A stretch of 64,000 nt of DNA from Ectobius pallidus (Eukaryota > Arthropoda > Insecta > Blattodea > Ectobiidae): NCBI GenBank assembly GCA_964059195.1, contig CAXKWD010000010.1, positions 992,001 to 1,056,000 on the forward strand, in the 5' to 3' direction. Of the stretch, positions 13,259-24,837 are shown piece after piece. A model generated the notes under the pieces. It did no database searches and had not been told where the DNA came from. It was given only the letters and a program-made list of their open reading frames with translations. The position numbers were made by a program, and so were the translations under genes. Each line of letters starts with the position of its first letter. The first letter of the stretch is position 1.

Positions 13259-13518
13259 GAATTTTTCTCCTTTAATATTATCATGTAATGTCCAACAGAG
13301 ACAATAACCTGTGGTTCATGAAAGCTGATATTTCTATCTTGAATGTTAACTGTACAATAACAGTGGGAGCCCGGTCACAAAAATCACTAATTAGTGTGAC
13401 TCGCAGTACTGTATATGACATAATTTGTAATATTCTCATAACTTGTCTTGTCTGTGAGGTAGACCATTAGGGCAATCAGTCATAGGAGAGAGGTTCCATC
13501 TGGCACTGTGAATTGAAC

Positions 13519-13591
13519 TCCGGCTTAGCTCAGTTGGTAGAGCATTGGCGCGAATAGCCAAAGGTCCTGGGTTCAAGTCCCAGTGTCGGAG
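13519..13591 (+). ncRNA. tRNA-like sequence in array A, unit 3
   Basis: Direct repeat of unit 2 at a 333-bp spacing. Acceptor TCCGGCT pairs with TGTCGGA apart from the innermost position; C33 in the anticodon loop as in its siblings. Confidence 0.72.
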
Positions 13592-13706
13592 GAATTTTTC
13601 TCCTATAATATTCTCATGTAATGTCCAACAGAGACAATAATCTGTGGTTCATGAAAGCTGATATTTCTATAGTTCTTCTATGCTTCAAACTCTAGATACC
13701 TATATA

Positions 13707-14038
13707 ACTAACTAACTAACTAACTAACTAACTCCATGGCGCTAACATCCCAGAAGAGACAAGGCCTACCACCCAACCGCTGCGTCATCTACCATAGGCA
13801 GATGGCAGGATCGGGGGGCATGTGGTCAGCATGCTGACACCCACGGCCGTTAATGATGGTTTCCATGACCGGAGCCGCTACTTTTCTATCAAGTAGCTCC
13901 TCAATTTTGAAACACAAGGCTGAGTGCACCCCTACCAGACCTCCCTACCTCAGAACAATCTGAGGAGGTACTGGGGATTGAACCCGGGCCGACGGATCTG
14001 TAGTCAGCGACACTAACCACATGACCACGCCGGTGGTC
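13707..14038 (-). mobile_element. tRNA-derived SINE, family 2, copy 2
   Basis: Minus-strand copy with tRNA-like 5' end (near 14036-13975) and a (GTTA)n tail at 13707-13734. Target duplication AGATACCTATATA is exact at 13694-13706 and 14039-14051. Inserted in the old Helitron. Confidence 0.88.
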
Positions 14039-14139
14039 AGATACCTATATAAGGACGTAAATTTTGAAACTCGAAAGTCCTCCATAAGTTAATTTTGAAT
14101 TAAAGCAAAACACAAAATGTGGGCAATGCCGGGCCTTTT

Positions 14140-15290
14140 AAGGTAGTTATTAATATTAATTCTACAATATTCAGTACTTGTATCAGTGTTTTTTTTAGTA
14201 CTATATTTCTTCTTTTTTTTTGTCAATAGTATGTTGAAACATGTCATATTTTGTCCAGTTTTTTCAAAATTTATTTAGAATAAGAATAACGTTTATGAAC
14301 AGGCCTGACCCAAGAATATATGTATGAAACCCATAAGACACAATACAAACAAATTTTATCATTTGTTTTCAGTTTTATGTTGGATACTGGTACTAAAAGT
14401 ATCATAATGCCATGACATCTGCTCATTGGGTTATTAGCATCCACAAAAGTTTGTGCTTTATTGAACCCAGATGATGAGTAACTGATTTTTTGTAATATAG
14501 TATTGTTTCTCATTGTCTTGTGAATGTCTTTTGAAAGTTATCATTAAACAAAAGTGTAGTTAGACTTATATTAATTCTCACAGCATGCACCATGTCCTCC
14601 TCCTATAGTGACACACTGGCATTATGATTTAAATTCCAAAAAACAATAAACAAAATCTGTGACATGAAATTAAGGCAAAATGGAAGAACAGGTCGCCACT
14701 TAAGCTCCGCCCACTCCAGCTGAGCATTGCTGTGGTGACAGCTTGCTTCCCCACTACAGCCCTTTGTACCAAAGCTTATATACTAATTACTACAATATGA
14801 GTCTTCCCTATTACAAATTAAACCTTGTACCAAAACATACGCACTAATTACTACCATATGAAAATAACCCTTGCACTAATTACTTCAATACAAGGCATCC
14901 CCTTAAACCAAAATGGTTCTCTAAACTAAATAGATGAATTCTCGCTTCACACCCCAACAATCACTCGATGGCTTAGTGGTTAAGATGACTGGCTATGATG
15001 CTAGCGGTCCATAATCTCCAAGTGTATACGGTATTTTAATAGACTTGTCAATCTTTGAACTATCATTTAGTTTAAGGAACAAATTGCGGGGACACTCAAC
15101 AATGATAATTAAAATTGTATCCACTTCTCAACACTGAACTCTACTAACTTGCATCAAAACATATTTACCATTGTTATCAAATTTGTGTAAAAAATGTAAA
15201 ATATATACCCAAAACTTAAAACAATGGCAGAAAATAAGTAATACAATTCATAGAATTTTATGATTTTGTCAAACAAGAAAATCAGTATAC
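14140..15290. other. Intronic sequence with a tRNA-like fragment
   Basis: Mostly AT-rich and unrecognised. At 14962-15015 a plus-strand fragment (GGCTTAGTGGTTAAGATGAC) resembles the SINE head at 52123-52200. Confidence 0.4.
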
Positions 15291-15294
15291 TTAC

Positions 15295-15415
15295 ATTCAT
15301 TTAATGTACGTTTTATAGATGCTATTTGATCATGAAGTGTATTAACTAGTTGCATATCCATTTTATATGGCTTCAGACTCTCTATTTGCCTGTGGTATTC
15401 ATTCTGGTGTCTCTC
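15295..15415 (-). CDS. Exon of EGFL7/8-like gene: coiled coil, penultimate or last seen
   Basis: A 121-nt exon with a ttactatttag acceptor and a GAAT|gtaagtata donor on the minus strand. It starts in phase 0, matching the end of the exon at 40681, and ends in phase 1. It encodes about 40 residues of predicted coiled coil (LVNTLHDQIASIKRTLNE), resembling the final helix of EGFL7 just before its short Cys-containing tail. If the join is right, the intron is 25 kb and carries most of the transposons described here. A final short exon starting in phase 1 is expected to the left; I could not identify it. Confidence 0.66.
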
Positions 15416-16129
15416 CTAAATAGTAATATAAAATATTATTAACAATATTATTATGATAGTTATTTATATAAAAAGCATAGGCTATATTGTTGATGTAATG
15501 TAAGATTTTGAAGCATACTGAATATCACCTCATCCGGCCCTGTTTTTACCATCCTAAAGTCCCATTTTTGACTCGATGGGTGAAAGGCAGAAGATCTTAA
15601 GCACCATTAACATTTGTTTTCAGGAGGAACAAAAAGCGTTTTTCTTAAGCCAAACTGAATAAAATTACGTCAATATGCAGTTTTGAGAAACACAGTTGCA
15701 TATACATCAGCATCGTTTCTTGAAACTAATTATTAGTTGCCGAAAAGGTTCTTAAATTTTTTGTCAGTAATTACATTGTTGGTATAAGTTATCTTATAGT
15801 TAACTTACCTAAAATGTTCTGGCGAACATAGTTTTCTTCAGATTGCACTTAAGATGTTCTGCTGGACTAGTCTTAGGAGTATTATTTTGTCAATTTAGTG
15901 AAATATTTGCCTGATTTTCGATAGCCTTGCATGTTTGGTCAGGAATTATAAGATTCAGGGATAAAATACGTATTAACTAATTTTAATATCTAATAACTAA
16001 TGAGTTTGATAGTGTTGATGTAACTGTACAATTTAAATGATTGATTTTATAATGTGAAAAATTCTAAGGCGTGAAAGCCTTAATTAATATTTGTAATGAA
16101 GACATAGCATGTAGTATTGCAAACACTTA
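15416..16129. other. Intron, nothing recognised
   Basis: AT-rich sequence just upstream of the coiled-coil exon on the minus strand. No feature beyond the branch/acceptor region adjacent to the exon. Confidence 0.5.
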
Positions 16130-16254
16130 GGGTAGGCGCACACAGGGCCACTTGTGGTCGCCACCGGTGGCAACCACTTGTGGTCGTGTTAGGTGCACAC
16201 GGGACCACTAGACGCTAAACACGACCACCGGTGGTAGCCACTTTATCCAGAAAT

Positions 16255-16790
16255 ATTTCCTCTTCTCTCATCAGTTGCAGAGTGGATTCCGATTTGGAAG
16301 CACTAGTTGCAGTTTTGGTAGTGAATGCCTTTCTCTTAAATCATCTGCAGAAGTGAAATGTTTGGGGATTATTACTGATCAGCATTTGAAATGAGATAAA
16401 CACATTATATATTATAATTTTTATTATATATATATAATAACATACGAGAATCAATACATAAATCTGTAAGTCTCCATAACTGTACGGCCATTAACCCTCT
16501 AAAAGTGTTTTGTTTAGTCCTAGTCGAATCTGTTATTCAGTGTGACATTATTGGATGAGGAAGCATTTCTAAAATTTTTCTACTCCATTAACTTTATTAG
16601 AAGAATGCATAATCAAAATTTGTTTAAAAAACTGGCTGGTCTAACCAGCTGAACTAATCTATTCTGAGTTTAATGTATTTAACATTAAAAAATCTATAGT
16701 CAAAATAATTTGATCCCAAACAGAACATCAGGCAATCCTAATGTTTGTATGTACGTGCACTAGTCTTTGTAATAAAAAAGTATTAATGTA
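16255..16790 (+). pseudogene. Decayed Jockey-like LINE reverse transcriptase fragment
   Basis: Broken frames give RT fragments such as VKCLGIITDQHLK followed by a thumb-like region ending near FNVLSL-type residues (16660-16690). Many stops and shifts; a relic only. Confidence 0.5.
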
Positions 16791-16798
16791 TAAAAGTT

Positions 16799-17052
16799 GA
16801 CCACCGGCGTGGTCTTGTGGTTAGCATCGCTGACTACAGATTTGTCGGGGTGCACTCAGCCTCGTGATTCAAATTGAGATGCTACTTGATAGAGAAATAG
16901 CGACTCCGGTCATGGAAACCACCATTAACGGCTGTGGGTGTCCACATGCTGACATCATGCCCCCCCCCCCCCCAATCCTGTCATCTGCCTGGGATAGATG
17001 GCGCAGCGGTCGGGTGGTAGAACTTGTATCTTCAAGGATGTAGCGCCACGGA
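16799..17052 (+). mobile_element. tRNA-derived SINE, family 2, copy 3
   Basis: Plus-strand copy with an internal deletion that removes the B box. Exact 11-bp target duplication GTATAAAAGTT at 16788-16798 and 17053-17063. Contains a C14 run near 16961-16974. Confidence 0.85.
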
Positions 17053-17795
17053 GTATAAAAGTTAGCTTATGTGCAGATTTTTTTTTCTTTTACACTCATC
17101 TCCTGAAAGACTGGAACAAACAGTTGGCACATTTTTTCCGGAATTTTGTTTTATCCATCATATCACTGTAAATTAACACGGCATATCCCAAATAGCTGTT
17201 TTCAAATTGTACAACACAGAACAGCAACTGTCCTGATAAACTTTTCTTGATCAGTCTGTTGTTTATTCTTTCAAATGACAAGCTTTTTTTTCTACGCTGA
17301 CTCAGATGTAATGTTGACACTGTATGTATTTGTTCCCTCTCTGATACAAACAATTAACTCCTTGATCCAAAAGTACAGCCCTGAAGCTTTGCTGATTACC
17401 GTAATTAATACGAGTGTGTTATTTTCATAACATCGTCCTTCCTGCTTTCCTTCTCCCACTAATTGTTAATTGATTTGTTCTTTACTTCTTTTGTTAATGC
17501 ATTTTTCATTTTAATTTTATTGTTACTTAGTTTATTTTTCGTGCTGTTTCTGCTTATCAAGCAGAAAAACAGTTTGACCCAAAATCTCTAGAAGACAAAA
17601 CAGCTTTGAATGAACTCCAGTTGCTTTATCCTCAACTTTGTTATTATTAGTAGGCCTAAGGCAAGAACTTGATAATTTTGTACATTCTTTATACCACTAT
17701 TGAACGATAGCTCGAATGTATGTAAATATGTATAATTAATTAAGTGATTAAATAAGAGCAATTTTAATGGAATTATTTTGCATTTTTCGTTTTCA

Positions 17796-17798
<3 letters not shown>

Positions 17799-17835
<37 letters not shown>
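17799..17835. repeat. Poly-T tract
   Basis: An uninterrupted run of about 37 T residues, probably the tail of a minus-strand retroposon. Confidence 0.9.
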
Positions 17836-17836
<1 letters not shown>

Positions 17837-18522
17837 TGAAGTGTTGTTCTCAATATGCACCAATTGTTTCAGTAGAGTTACAGAGAAGCATTTCCATATA
17901 CAATAAAAATCGTTACTTTCAGGCAAATGAAAATCATTTTATCTGAGAAACTCCCTCAATTCTTATTTTCTGTATTCATTTTAAATTTCACAAATCCATG
18001 TATCCCAGTAGCAATTGCTTACTTTATTAGCAACAAAGTGAGTGATTTTATTGTAAATTAAATATAATGCTCTATCGTACATTTTGCTATCTAAAATCAA
18101 CACATCATTCCAGAAGGCTAATTGTCAGTAATAAGGAATAATTTATTCATTTTTAAATATTTTAGGTCATAAATTCATTTTTTATTTTAATATTTTATAT
18201 TTTTATGCATTGCCCTAGTTACTAGGCCTATATATTAGATATTAGATTTCACAGATGGGACCAAAGATAGATGGGACCAAAGTTCTTAAAGAAGGGAGCT
18301 GTATGCCACTGTATCACGCCAGAGGGAGCTGTAAGCCACTGTAGCACGCCAGAGCGCTGGTGGCGACCACAAGTGGCTCCATGTCCACCTTAACTCGACC
18401 ACCGGTGGCGACCTCTTGCAGCGAGAATGAGCTTCTCCCCCAGCTTGTGGCTGACACTGGCGTTCGCAGTGGTCATGTGTGCGGCTACTCCATTTAAACT
18501 CCATGTAAAAGCCTTCCCGCAG

Positions 18523-18552
18523 CTTGTGGTCGCCACCGGTGGCGACCACAAG
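18523..18552. repeat. Perfect 30-bp palindrome
   Basis: Two inverted copies of CTTGTGGTCGCCACC abut exactly. It belongs to the Harbinger-like terminus. Confidence 0.95.
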
Positions 18553-18599
18553 TGGCTCCATGTGAGGCAAGCCTTATGCAATGGAACATGCTGTTTTAA

Positions 18600-18862
18600 A
18601 TCAATAAATAATAATAAAAAAAGGCATGAAAGCAAGAAAGTTACAAAATAAACATAACATAGTACAGTACTATCTTTATGAAACAAGGCAAAAACAGAAC
18701 ATCTACCTCACACATTCTTCAACTGTAACATATAGGACAAAAGGATTAAAATATTATTTGATCAAAACATATAATGAATTACCACAAGAACAAAAGAATA
18801 TCTTAAATTATAACAAATTTAAATCACAAATAAAACTCTTTTTAAATTCTAAGATTAATTAA
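18600..18862 (+). pseudogene. LINE reverse transcriptase C-terminal fragment
   Basis: Plus-strand frame from about 18626 ends with TYNELPQEQKNILNYNKFK, the typical last helix region of Jockey/CR1-type ORF2 before the stop. The rest is missing. It is followed by an AT-rich simple-sequence stretch (TATAGTAATAAA-like) to about 18985. Confidence 0.55.
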
Positions 18863-19010
18863 GTTCTTTGATATAGTAAAAAATATAGTAATCAATGGAT
18901 ACCATATAGTAATAAATATAGTAATAATATATATAGTAATAAATAATAAATATATGGTAATATATTGTAATATGGTAATAAATAGACACTATATATCTAT
19001 CTTTGTTATA

Positions 19011-21694
19011 CGAGCTACGAAACAAGAACGCATTTCGGGCGGAGCCTCCCACACTCGTATCAAAGTGTGTAGCCTATGACAACAAGGCAGTGTTGCCCAG
19101 TTGGCGCGCCGCTTCAGCAAGCTGCGAGATTTCATGTTCACTATTTCATTGCGCCCATGGAAAATATTGCAAATAGGGAATTTGTGTTTGCAAATTCTTA
19201 AAGGGGATAACATTTTGAATGCGACTGTCTAAGAGCCAAGTTTCTAGCCCCAGTAGTTCTCGAGTTATCGCGCCGAGAATAAACAATGCTGGTAAAGCAA
19301 TAAAAATGCTGACTGTCCCCTAAATAAACATCCAAACCAAATGTTCATGATTATGCATGTTCCTGGTCATGAATGAGGCTTCAGTCTGTAATCATATTTG
19401 ACTGTAACCGTACGCATAGCCTTTTAATCAGTGCGCTTGTGAAAGTAGACTATCTTACTCGGTATTTAAAAGTTAGTGTTAATAGTAGTGCGCGTAATAT
19501 GTTATTATATTCATAGGTTATTATAATTAATAAAGTAGTGCAACTTGTATAATAAATTATTAACAATGTCTCTTAGTAAACCTAGCACCAGCGGAGAACA
19601 AGACAGGGGAAAAAAGGGGAGAGTAATACACAAGCAAGCCAGAGCCATGGTCTACGATGTGCATAGGTTATTTAAAGAGTTGTCGGATGACGAAATACGT
19701 GGTAAAACAAATTTTTCAAAAGTGCAGGAATTAACAGCCAGAGCCTGTAACGTCAGTGTCCGCACCGTTTCGCAAATAGTGAAAGAAGGTAAAAAAACAG
19801 TTCAAGAAAGTGGTGTCCCAACTTTTAACTCACCAGGCAAACACCGTCAAATGAAAAAGCGTGTGAGCAATTTAGATGACTTTGAAAAATGTGTCCTTCG
19901 GAGAACGATTTTTGAAATGTACAGTAAGGGGGAATACCCGACTGTGAAAAAGCTCGTGGTTTTGATGAGAGAGAAAATTCAGTACAGAGGTTCTACTACT
20001 ACTATGTACTCCATCCTTAGAAATCTTGGGTTCAGATATAAACGGTCTAATGATGGACGTAGGTTTCTAATGGAAAGGAATGACATAGTAGCAGCCAGAA
20101 TCAAGTTTCTGCGCACTATGCACAACTTTAGATCTTCAGGGGATGGTCGACCCATTTTCTATTTAGATGAAACTTGGGTCAACCAGAATCATTCCAGGAA
20201 AGAGATCTGGCAAGATTCAAAAGGAAGTGGGGGCCTAAGGGTCCCAATAGGAAAAGGTAGCAGACTAATTGTCTGCCACGTGGGATCTGCAAGAACCGGG
20301 TTCATTTCAGAATATAAATGGGTATTCCGCTCCCGTCCTCATACGAGAAATCTTGACTATCATAGCGATATGAATAGTGAAAGTTTCAGAGAGTGGTTCC
20401 TGAAATTTCTGGGCCTACTGGAAGAAGGCTCCATCATAGTCATGGACAATGCTAGTTATCACTCCAGAACAATTAACAAGGCTCCCAACAGAGGTTCTAG
20501 GCTCCATGAAATTCAGGAATGGTTGCGGAAAAACAACATTACATTTTCCCCACATGAATCTAGAGCTGAGTTACTGCTGAAAGTAGACCTCAATAAAAGC
20601 TCTCACAAAATTTACGAGCTGGATCAATTGGCTTTAGAAAGAGGACACGAAGTTGTACGGTTGCCACCATACCATTGCCAGTACAACCCCATAGAGCTGG
20701 TTTGGGCAAAGGTGAAGGGAGAAGTTGCGGAAAAGAACTCCACGTTTAGGCTTGCAGATGTTGAAAGGTTAATGAATGAGGCTCTGGACAAGGTAACAAG
20801 GGACGATTGGATTTCACGGGTTGCTCATGCGGAGAGATATCAGGAAGAAGATTATGCACAAGAGGTTGCTAGGGAGAACACAATAAATCCTATATGTGTG
20901 AACCTTCAATCAGATTCAAGTTCTAGTGATGAAGATGATATGGAGCTTAATGAAGAAGAGGACGAGGAAGATGCGGAAGAGGAGGACGAGGAAGTATTAG
21001 CTGTTCCCCTGTAGCACTTCAGTCACTTTCGTAGCCTAGAAGAATTCAAGGTACGATTATTATTATTATTATTATTTTAAACGAAATAGTTCTGCAGTTT
21101 ATTATTTTTATCAGAATTCTTCCCCTCATTTTTTTCATCGTTCATTTCAATGGAATGTGTGTAGTGACTCCTATGTCTTCTTTATGTCTCTTTTACATAC
21201 TTTAAATAACCTGACACTTTTTCTTAAAATATTTGCCTTTATTGACAAGCGACGACATTAAAAATTATAATAAAATCGTCATAAAAATATATGATTGTTT
21301 ATTAAATTAAGAATAAAGTGCATATAAAAAGGTAAAGTGATTCCGGTATGTGCCATGGAGGGTCACTCGACCGATATATGGATTCAGCCCCATGTCCGAT
21401 GAACATTGAAATGGAATATTTTTTCTAGGGATCGAACTCTGGACTACATTTGAGAAGTAGCAGCAATAGACCATTACTGTTCGTTGCTCCCTGCTTACAT
21501 TATTTTGTTTATTGTAAATACCACGTGTAAACTGCTGATCTGGCTCGTATCACTCATCAGCTGCTTTAACAACGCGCGCGTATTTGCCCTCTCTTTCTAG
21601 CTGTTCTGAGCGCTCTCTTTCTACCGGGCACACTATGTGGCAACCAAGGTCACCTCTGCACGCTGATTGGTCTGCATTCTTGTTTCGTAGCTCG
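19011..21694 (+). mobile_element. Complete DD82E (Sailor-like) Tc1/mariner transposon
   Basis: Termini are 22-bp inverted repeats starting CGAGCTACGAAACAAGAA, one mismatch, each next to a TA dinucleotide (19009-19010, 21695-21696). Between them lies one intact transposase frame. This is the only element in the window that looks structurally complete with an undamaged transposase. Confidence 0.88.
19566..21014 (+). CDS. DD82E Tc1/mariner-superfamily transposase, intact
   Basis: A 482-residue protein from the ATG at 19566 (AACAATGT, A at -3); an in-frame TTG upstream is not a credible start. An N-terminal helix-turn-helix region (about residues 55-170) is followed by a DDE catalytic domain: YLDETWVNQNH supplies the first Asp, VMDNASYHS the second, and YNPIELVW the Glu. 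I count 82 residues between the second Asp and the Glu, the spacing that defines the DD82E family I know as Sailor. The C-terminus is strikingly acidic (Ser-rich, then runs of Glu and Asp). It should bind the CGAGCTACG-type termini at 19011 and 21694 and move the element by cut and paste. No frameshift or stop is present. Confidence 0.92.
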   Translation: MSLSKPSTSGEQDRGKKGRVIHKQARAMVYDVHRLFKELSDDEIRGKTNFSKVQELTARACNVSVRTVSQIVKEGKKTVQESGVPTFNSPGKHRQMKKRVSNLDDFEKCVLRRTIFEMYSKGEYPTVKKLVVLMREKIQYRGSTTTMYSILRNLGFRYKRSNDGRRFLMERNDIVAARIKFLRTMHNFRSSGDGRPIFYLDETWVNQNHSRKEIWQDSKGSGGLRVPIGKGSRLIVCHVGSARTGFISEYKWVFRSRPHTRNLDYHSDMNSESFREWFLKFLGLLEEGSIIVMDNASYHSRTINKAPNRGSRLHEIQEWLRKNNITFSPHESRAELLLKVDLNKSSHKIYELDQLALERGHEVVRLPPYHCQYNPIELVWAKVKGEVAEKNSTFRLADVERLMNEALDKVTRDDWISRVAHAERYQEEDYAQEVARENTINPICVNLQSDSSSSDEDDMELNEEEDEEDAEEEDEEVLAVPL

Positions 21695-22100
21695 TATAGA
21701 CTATGTAACTATGTTTCCCTTCATCATCTATCATTTCACTTCACTCTTAAAATCACATCATTTTGTTTTATGTTCCTATATTATGTACCTCTTGTACCTC
21801 TTGTATATAATGTACCTCTTGTATATTTTTAAGTTATTTGTAATTGTCAATTTATGTACCACAATGCATGTTAGTTAGTTAGTTAGTTTATTTTCATCCT
21901 TCTATCTTACATAAGATAATGGACACGTCAATACAAATATAAATATAAATATAAATAAAAAAATTCTAAAATACAAATACAGAATTACAAAGCAAAGTGT
22001 AACATAATATATTGTAGCATGACAAACAAACAAACAAACAAACAAACATACTTGGCCTGTTCATGAAATATAATTTCAGTAGATAAGAAAATGAAGCGAA

Positions 22101-23390
22101 TTAGGTTTCTAGAAACTCTTCTGTAGAATAAAAAAATGTTTCAATTAAAAATTTGTGAAGACTTTCTTTAGAAGTTTTATCTGTGCGCTGTTCTTTTATA
22201 TATAGTGGAAGCTTATTATACATTTTTATACCATTATAGGTAAAGGAGCGTTTATACAATGCAATATTATGACTAACTGTTGATAGAGTTGAGCTTCCTC
22301 TTGGATCATGCTGATGTGTTTCTGAATATGTCTTAAATTTTTTTATGGTTGCTTTAGTATGTAAAAGAATATTATAAATATATAACCATTGGAGAGTCAT
22401 AATTTTATGTTCTATAAAATAAGTTCTGCAGCTCACATGGGTTGGTTGATTGACCATTGTCCTTATAGCTCTCTTTTGCATTTTGAATATTTTATTTGAC
22501 TCCTTTGAACTGCCCCAGAAAATGACACCATAATTTAAAAGAGTATGAAAATAGGCAAAATAAGCTACTCGTACTACGGTAATATCTACTGTCATTATTA
22601 ATGTTTTTAGTGCATAACAAATTTTACTTAACTTTTTACTCAAATTGTCTATGTGTACCTTCCAATCCAAATTTTGATTTATCCAGACACCTAAAAATTT
22701 TATGTTAGCTACATGTGTAATTTTAGTATTATTCAAATAAATATCTTGAAAAGAACTACTTTTATTTACTTTGTGTCGAAAACCTATTGCTACTGTTTTT
22801 TCTTTGTTTATACCTGTAATTAGCCTGTTTTGTGCAAACCAAGGCAAAATTGCTTCATTTATTTTACTAAGGTTTTGAGTAATTTGATCTTTATTTCCAG
22901 CAACAAGCATGTTTGTATCATCTGCAAAGATTGTAAGTTTTATATTATCATTCGGTAAAATACAAGTTATATCATTTATATAAATCAAAAATAGAAGAGG
23001 GCCCAAAACAGAACCCTGAGGAACTCCACATTGAACAGTTTTCATTTCTGAGTGCTCTTGTCGTAGAAGTTTTGTATTTACATCTAAAAAATCTAATTCT
23101 ACCATTTGTTTTCTATCCATTAGATATGAAGCAAACCATTTATTAACAATTCCTCTGATACCATATGAACGTAATTTAGACAATAGTAAATCGTGGTTGA
23201 CCAAATCAAATGCTTTTGACAAGTCTAAACATAAACCAATACAGATTTTCGTTTTGTTATCAAGATTTTTGTAAACTTCTTCCAGAAACTGAATCAGTGC
23301 TGTATCTGTAGATCTACCTTTACGAAAACCATGTTGTTGTTCTGATAATATATTATGCCTATTAAAAAAAGATATTAATCTTCTGAACAT
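22101..23390 (-). pseudogene. Jockey-type LINE reverse transcriptase
   Basis: A 429-residue open stretch with RT motifs in order: QHGFRKGRSTDTAL, LDLSKAFDLVNHDLL, QCGVPQGSVLGPLLF, the catalytic FADDTNM box, KFLGVWI and the C-terminal YNKLPLYIKE region. The frame is lost just upstream (frameshift near 23391-23480) but resumes at 23558-23890 and, after the Helitron, at 24830-25310. The part before the RT is thus present but broken, and the endonuclease is absent, so the copy is dead. Most similar in feel to Jockey/BS-type proteins. Confidence 0.88.
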
Positions 23391-23971
23391 AATTTTTCCT
23401 ATAACTTTAGAGAATATTTGTAATAAAGAAATTGGTCTGTAATTTCTTACTTCATTTTTAGATCCTTTTTTTGGAAAGTGGCTTTATTTTTGAGATCTTA
23501 AGGCTGTCTGGAAATTTTCCTGTGCTGAATGAAAGATTTATTAAGAATGTTAAAGGTTCACTTAAGTGGGCAATGCATTTTTTTATTAGATAACTGGACA
23601 GAAGGTCTATACCACATGATTTTTTTCTTATTGAAGCTTTTTATTATCCCATTAACTTCGTTTACATCCGTAGGCAAGAGGAACAATGAAAAAGGAAGAT
23701 ATGGTACTTTTGTATGTTCGTTGTTTTTATCCCTCTGATCAGGCTGCAAATTTTTTCTTATTTCATTAAAATGTGTATTAAAAGAATTGACAACTTCAGA
23801 TGGGTTAGATACTAATTTACCATTTGTTTTATTGACTGGATATTGTGGAATTCTTTCTGTTTTCAAGTTTCGTTCATAATAATGTGCCAAATAGAATTAG
23901 ATTTATTTATTGGCTCACATATTTCCTTATTATTAGACATCTTTTTAGCTTGCTTGATGATTTTTTATATA

Positions 23972-24837
23972 TCTAATATATAAAGTTGAATGTGTGTTTG
24001 TGGATATGTGGGTATGTATGTATGTATGTATGTATGTTCCTTATACAAATCTACATTTCTTGACCAATTTGTACAAAATTTTACATAGGCCTTTGGCAAC
24101 TACATAATACTGGACTTTAACGAATTATGATTCCATCAATGTAATATATTGGCGAAAATAATTACTGAAAAATGAAATCCACGAAAATAAAGCACAGTGT
24201 GATGCAGTCACATAACTTTCTCTACCCTCGACATAAGAAATTTTGATGTAGAATAAGAGGTCGTATTGCAGGGACAACTTAAGTGTGTGCGTATGCCATA
24301 TGAGAAGTAGGTAAATAATTCTTTCCGCTGATACATTATCCATAGCTGTAGGCTTTGTATTATTTGAGAAATAGGGATGTTTATCATAGGTCCTAAGCAT
24401 GGGATGGAACATTTTGAGTCCTATGCTCGCAGTATATTATGTCCCGGGTTATAGGGGAAGAAAGTATGAAAGTGATTCTGCATTTCTCTTTGTTTTCAGC
24501 CCCGAAATGGTTGTATGGTAACATGAGAATGAGAAATAAAATTTTCCGTCAAGTCAATACAATCTTATGTAATTCATGTTTCTTCTTATTTCAACCCCTC
24601 CCAGGCATCATGTGTAGAAGCAACGGAATGCAGCATTTGACATCCTCTATGAGCCATAAAAAGCTATATCTAGCGTTTTCTGATGGAATAGTTTGAGTGT
24701 GATAAATCTTTTTCTTCATTTCAAGTTTTACATACATATTATATAAGGACTTAGAGTTTCAAAATCGAAAGTCCTCCATAAGTTAATTTCAAATTACAAA
24801 ATACAAAGCCTGGGCGACGCCGGGTCTTTTCAGCTAG
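23972..24837 (+). mobile_element. Non-autonomous Helitron
   Basis: Begins TCTAATATATAAAGTTGAAT, ends with a GC hairpin (CCTGG/CCGGG stem near 24808-24824) and CTAG at 24834-24837, and sits precisely between A (23971) and T (24838), the Helitron target rule. No Rep/helicase gene. A (TATG)n patch lies at 24013-24036. An older relative is at 11655-14133. Confidence 0.9.

Larger units (their letters stand above)
12753..13669. mobile_element. Inverted array A of tRNA-like units, inserted as one block
   Basis: Three units of about 333 bp, the first on the minus strand and two on the plus strand, so the tRNA-like parts point outwards. The block is bounded by an exact 13-bp direct repeat TAGTTCTTCTATG (12740-12752 and 13670-13682). 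The Helitron paralogue near 24705-24725 has no array at the same place. tRNA-like parts are at 12776-12848 (-), 13186-13258 (+) and 13519-13591 (+). Confidence 0.8.
11655..14133 (+). mobile_element. Old Helitron copy broken by three insertions
   Basis: Segments 11655-11929, 12606-12752, 13683-13693 and 14052-14133 align in order with the Helitron at 23972-24837, including the 3' end with its GCCGGG hairpin. The 5' end is missing and the terminal CTAG is degraded to GTAG. The gaps are filled by a mariner fold-back, the tRNA-like array and a SINE, each with its own target duplication. Confidence 0.75.
16130..18573. mobile_element. Harbinger-like element or cluster with CCACCGGTGG termini
   Basis: Left end at 16130 and right end at 18573 share a 20-plus-bp inverted block, GCCACTTGTGGTCGCCACC, with looser outer bases, and both are flanked by TTA (16127-16129, 18574-18576), the usual 3-bp Harbinger target. 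Extra terminus-like blocks at 16190-16240 and 18356-18400 suggest nested or internally duplicated copies. The interior holds a LINE fragment, a SINE and poly-T, but no transposase that I recognise. It could instead be two truncated copies. Confidence 0.55.

Noticed and set aside
14650..14735. Possible short terminal exon after 15295 (acceptor near 14723)
   Set aside because: It would add only a few residues without the cysteines expected of an EGFL7 tail, and the acceptor is weak.
23529..23738. Plus-strand frame within the Jockey LINE
   Set aside because: Shadow of the minus-strand LINE coding region.
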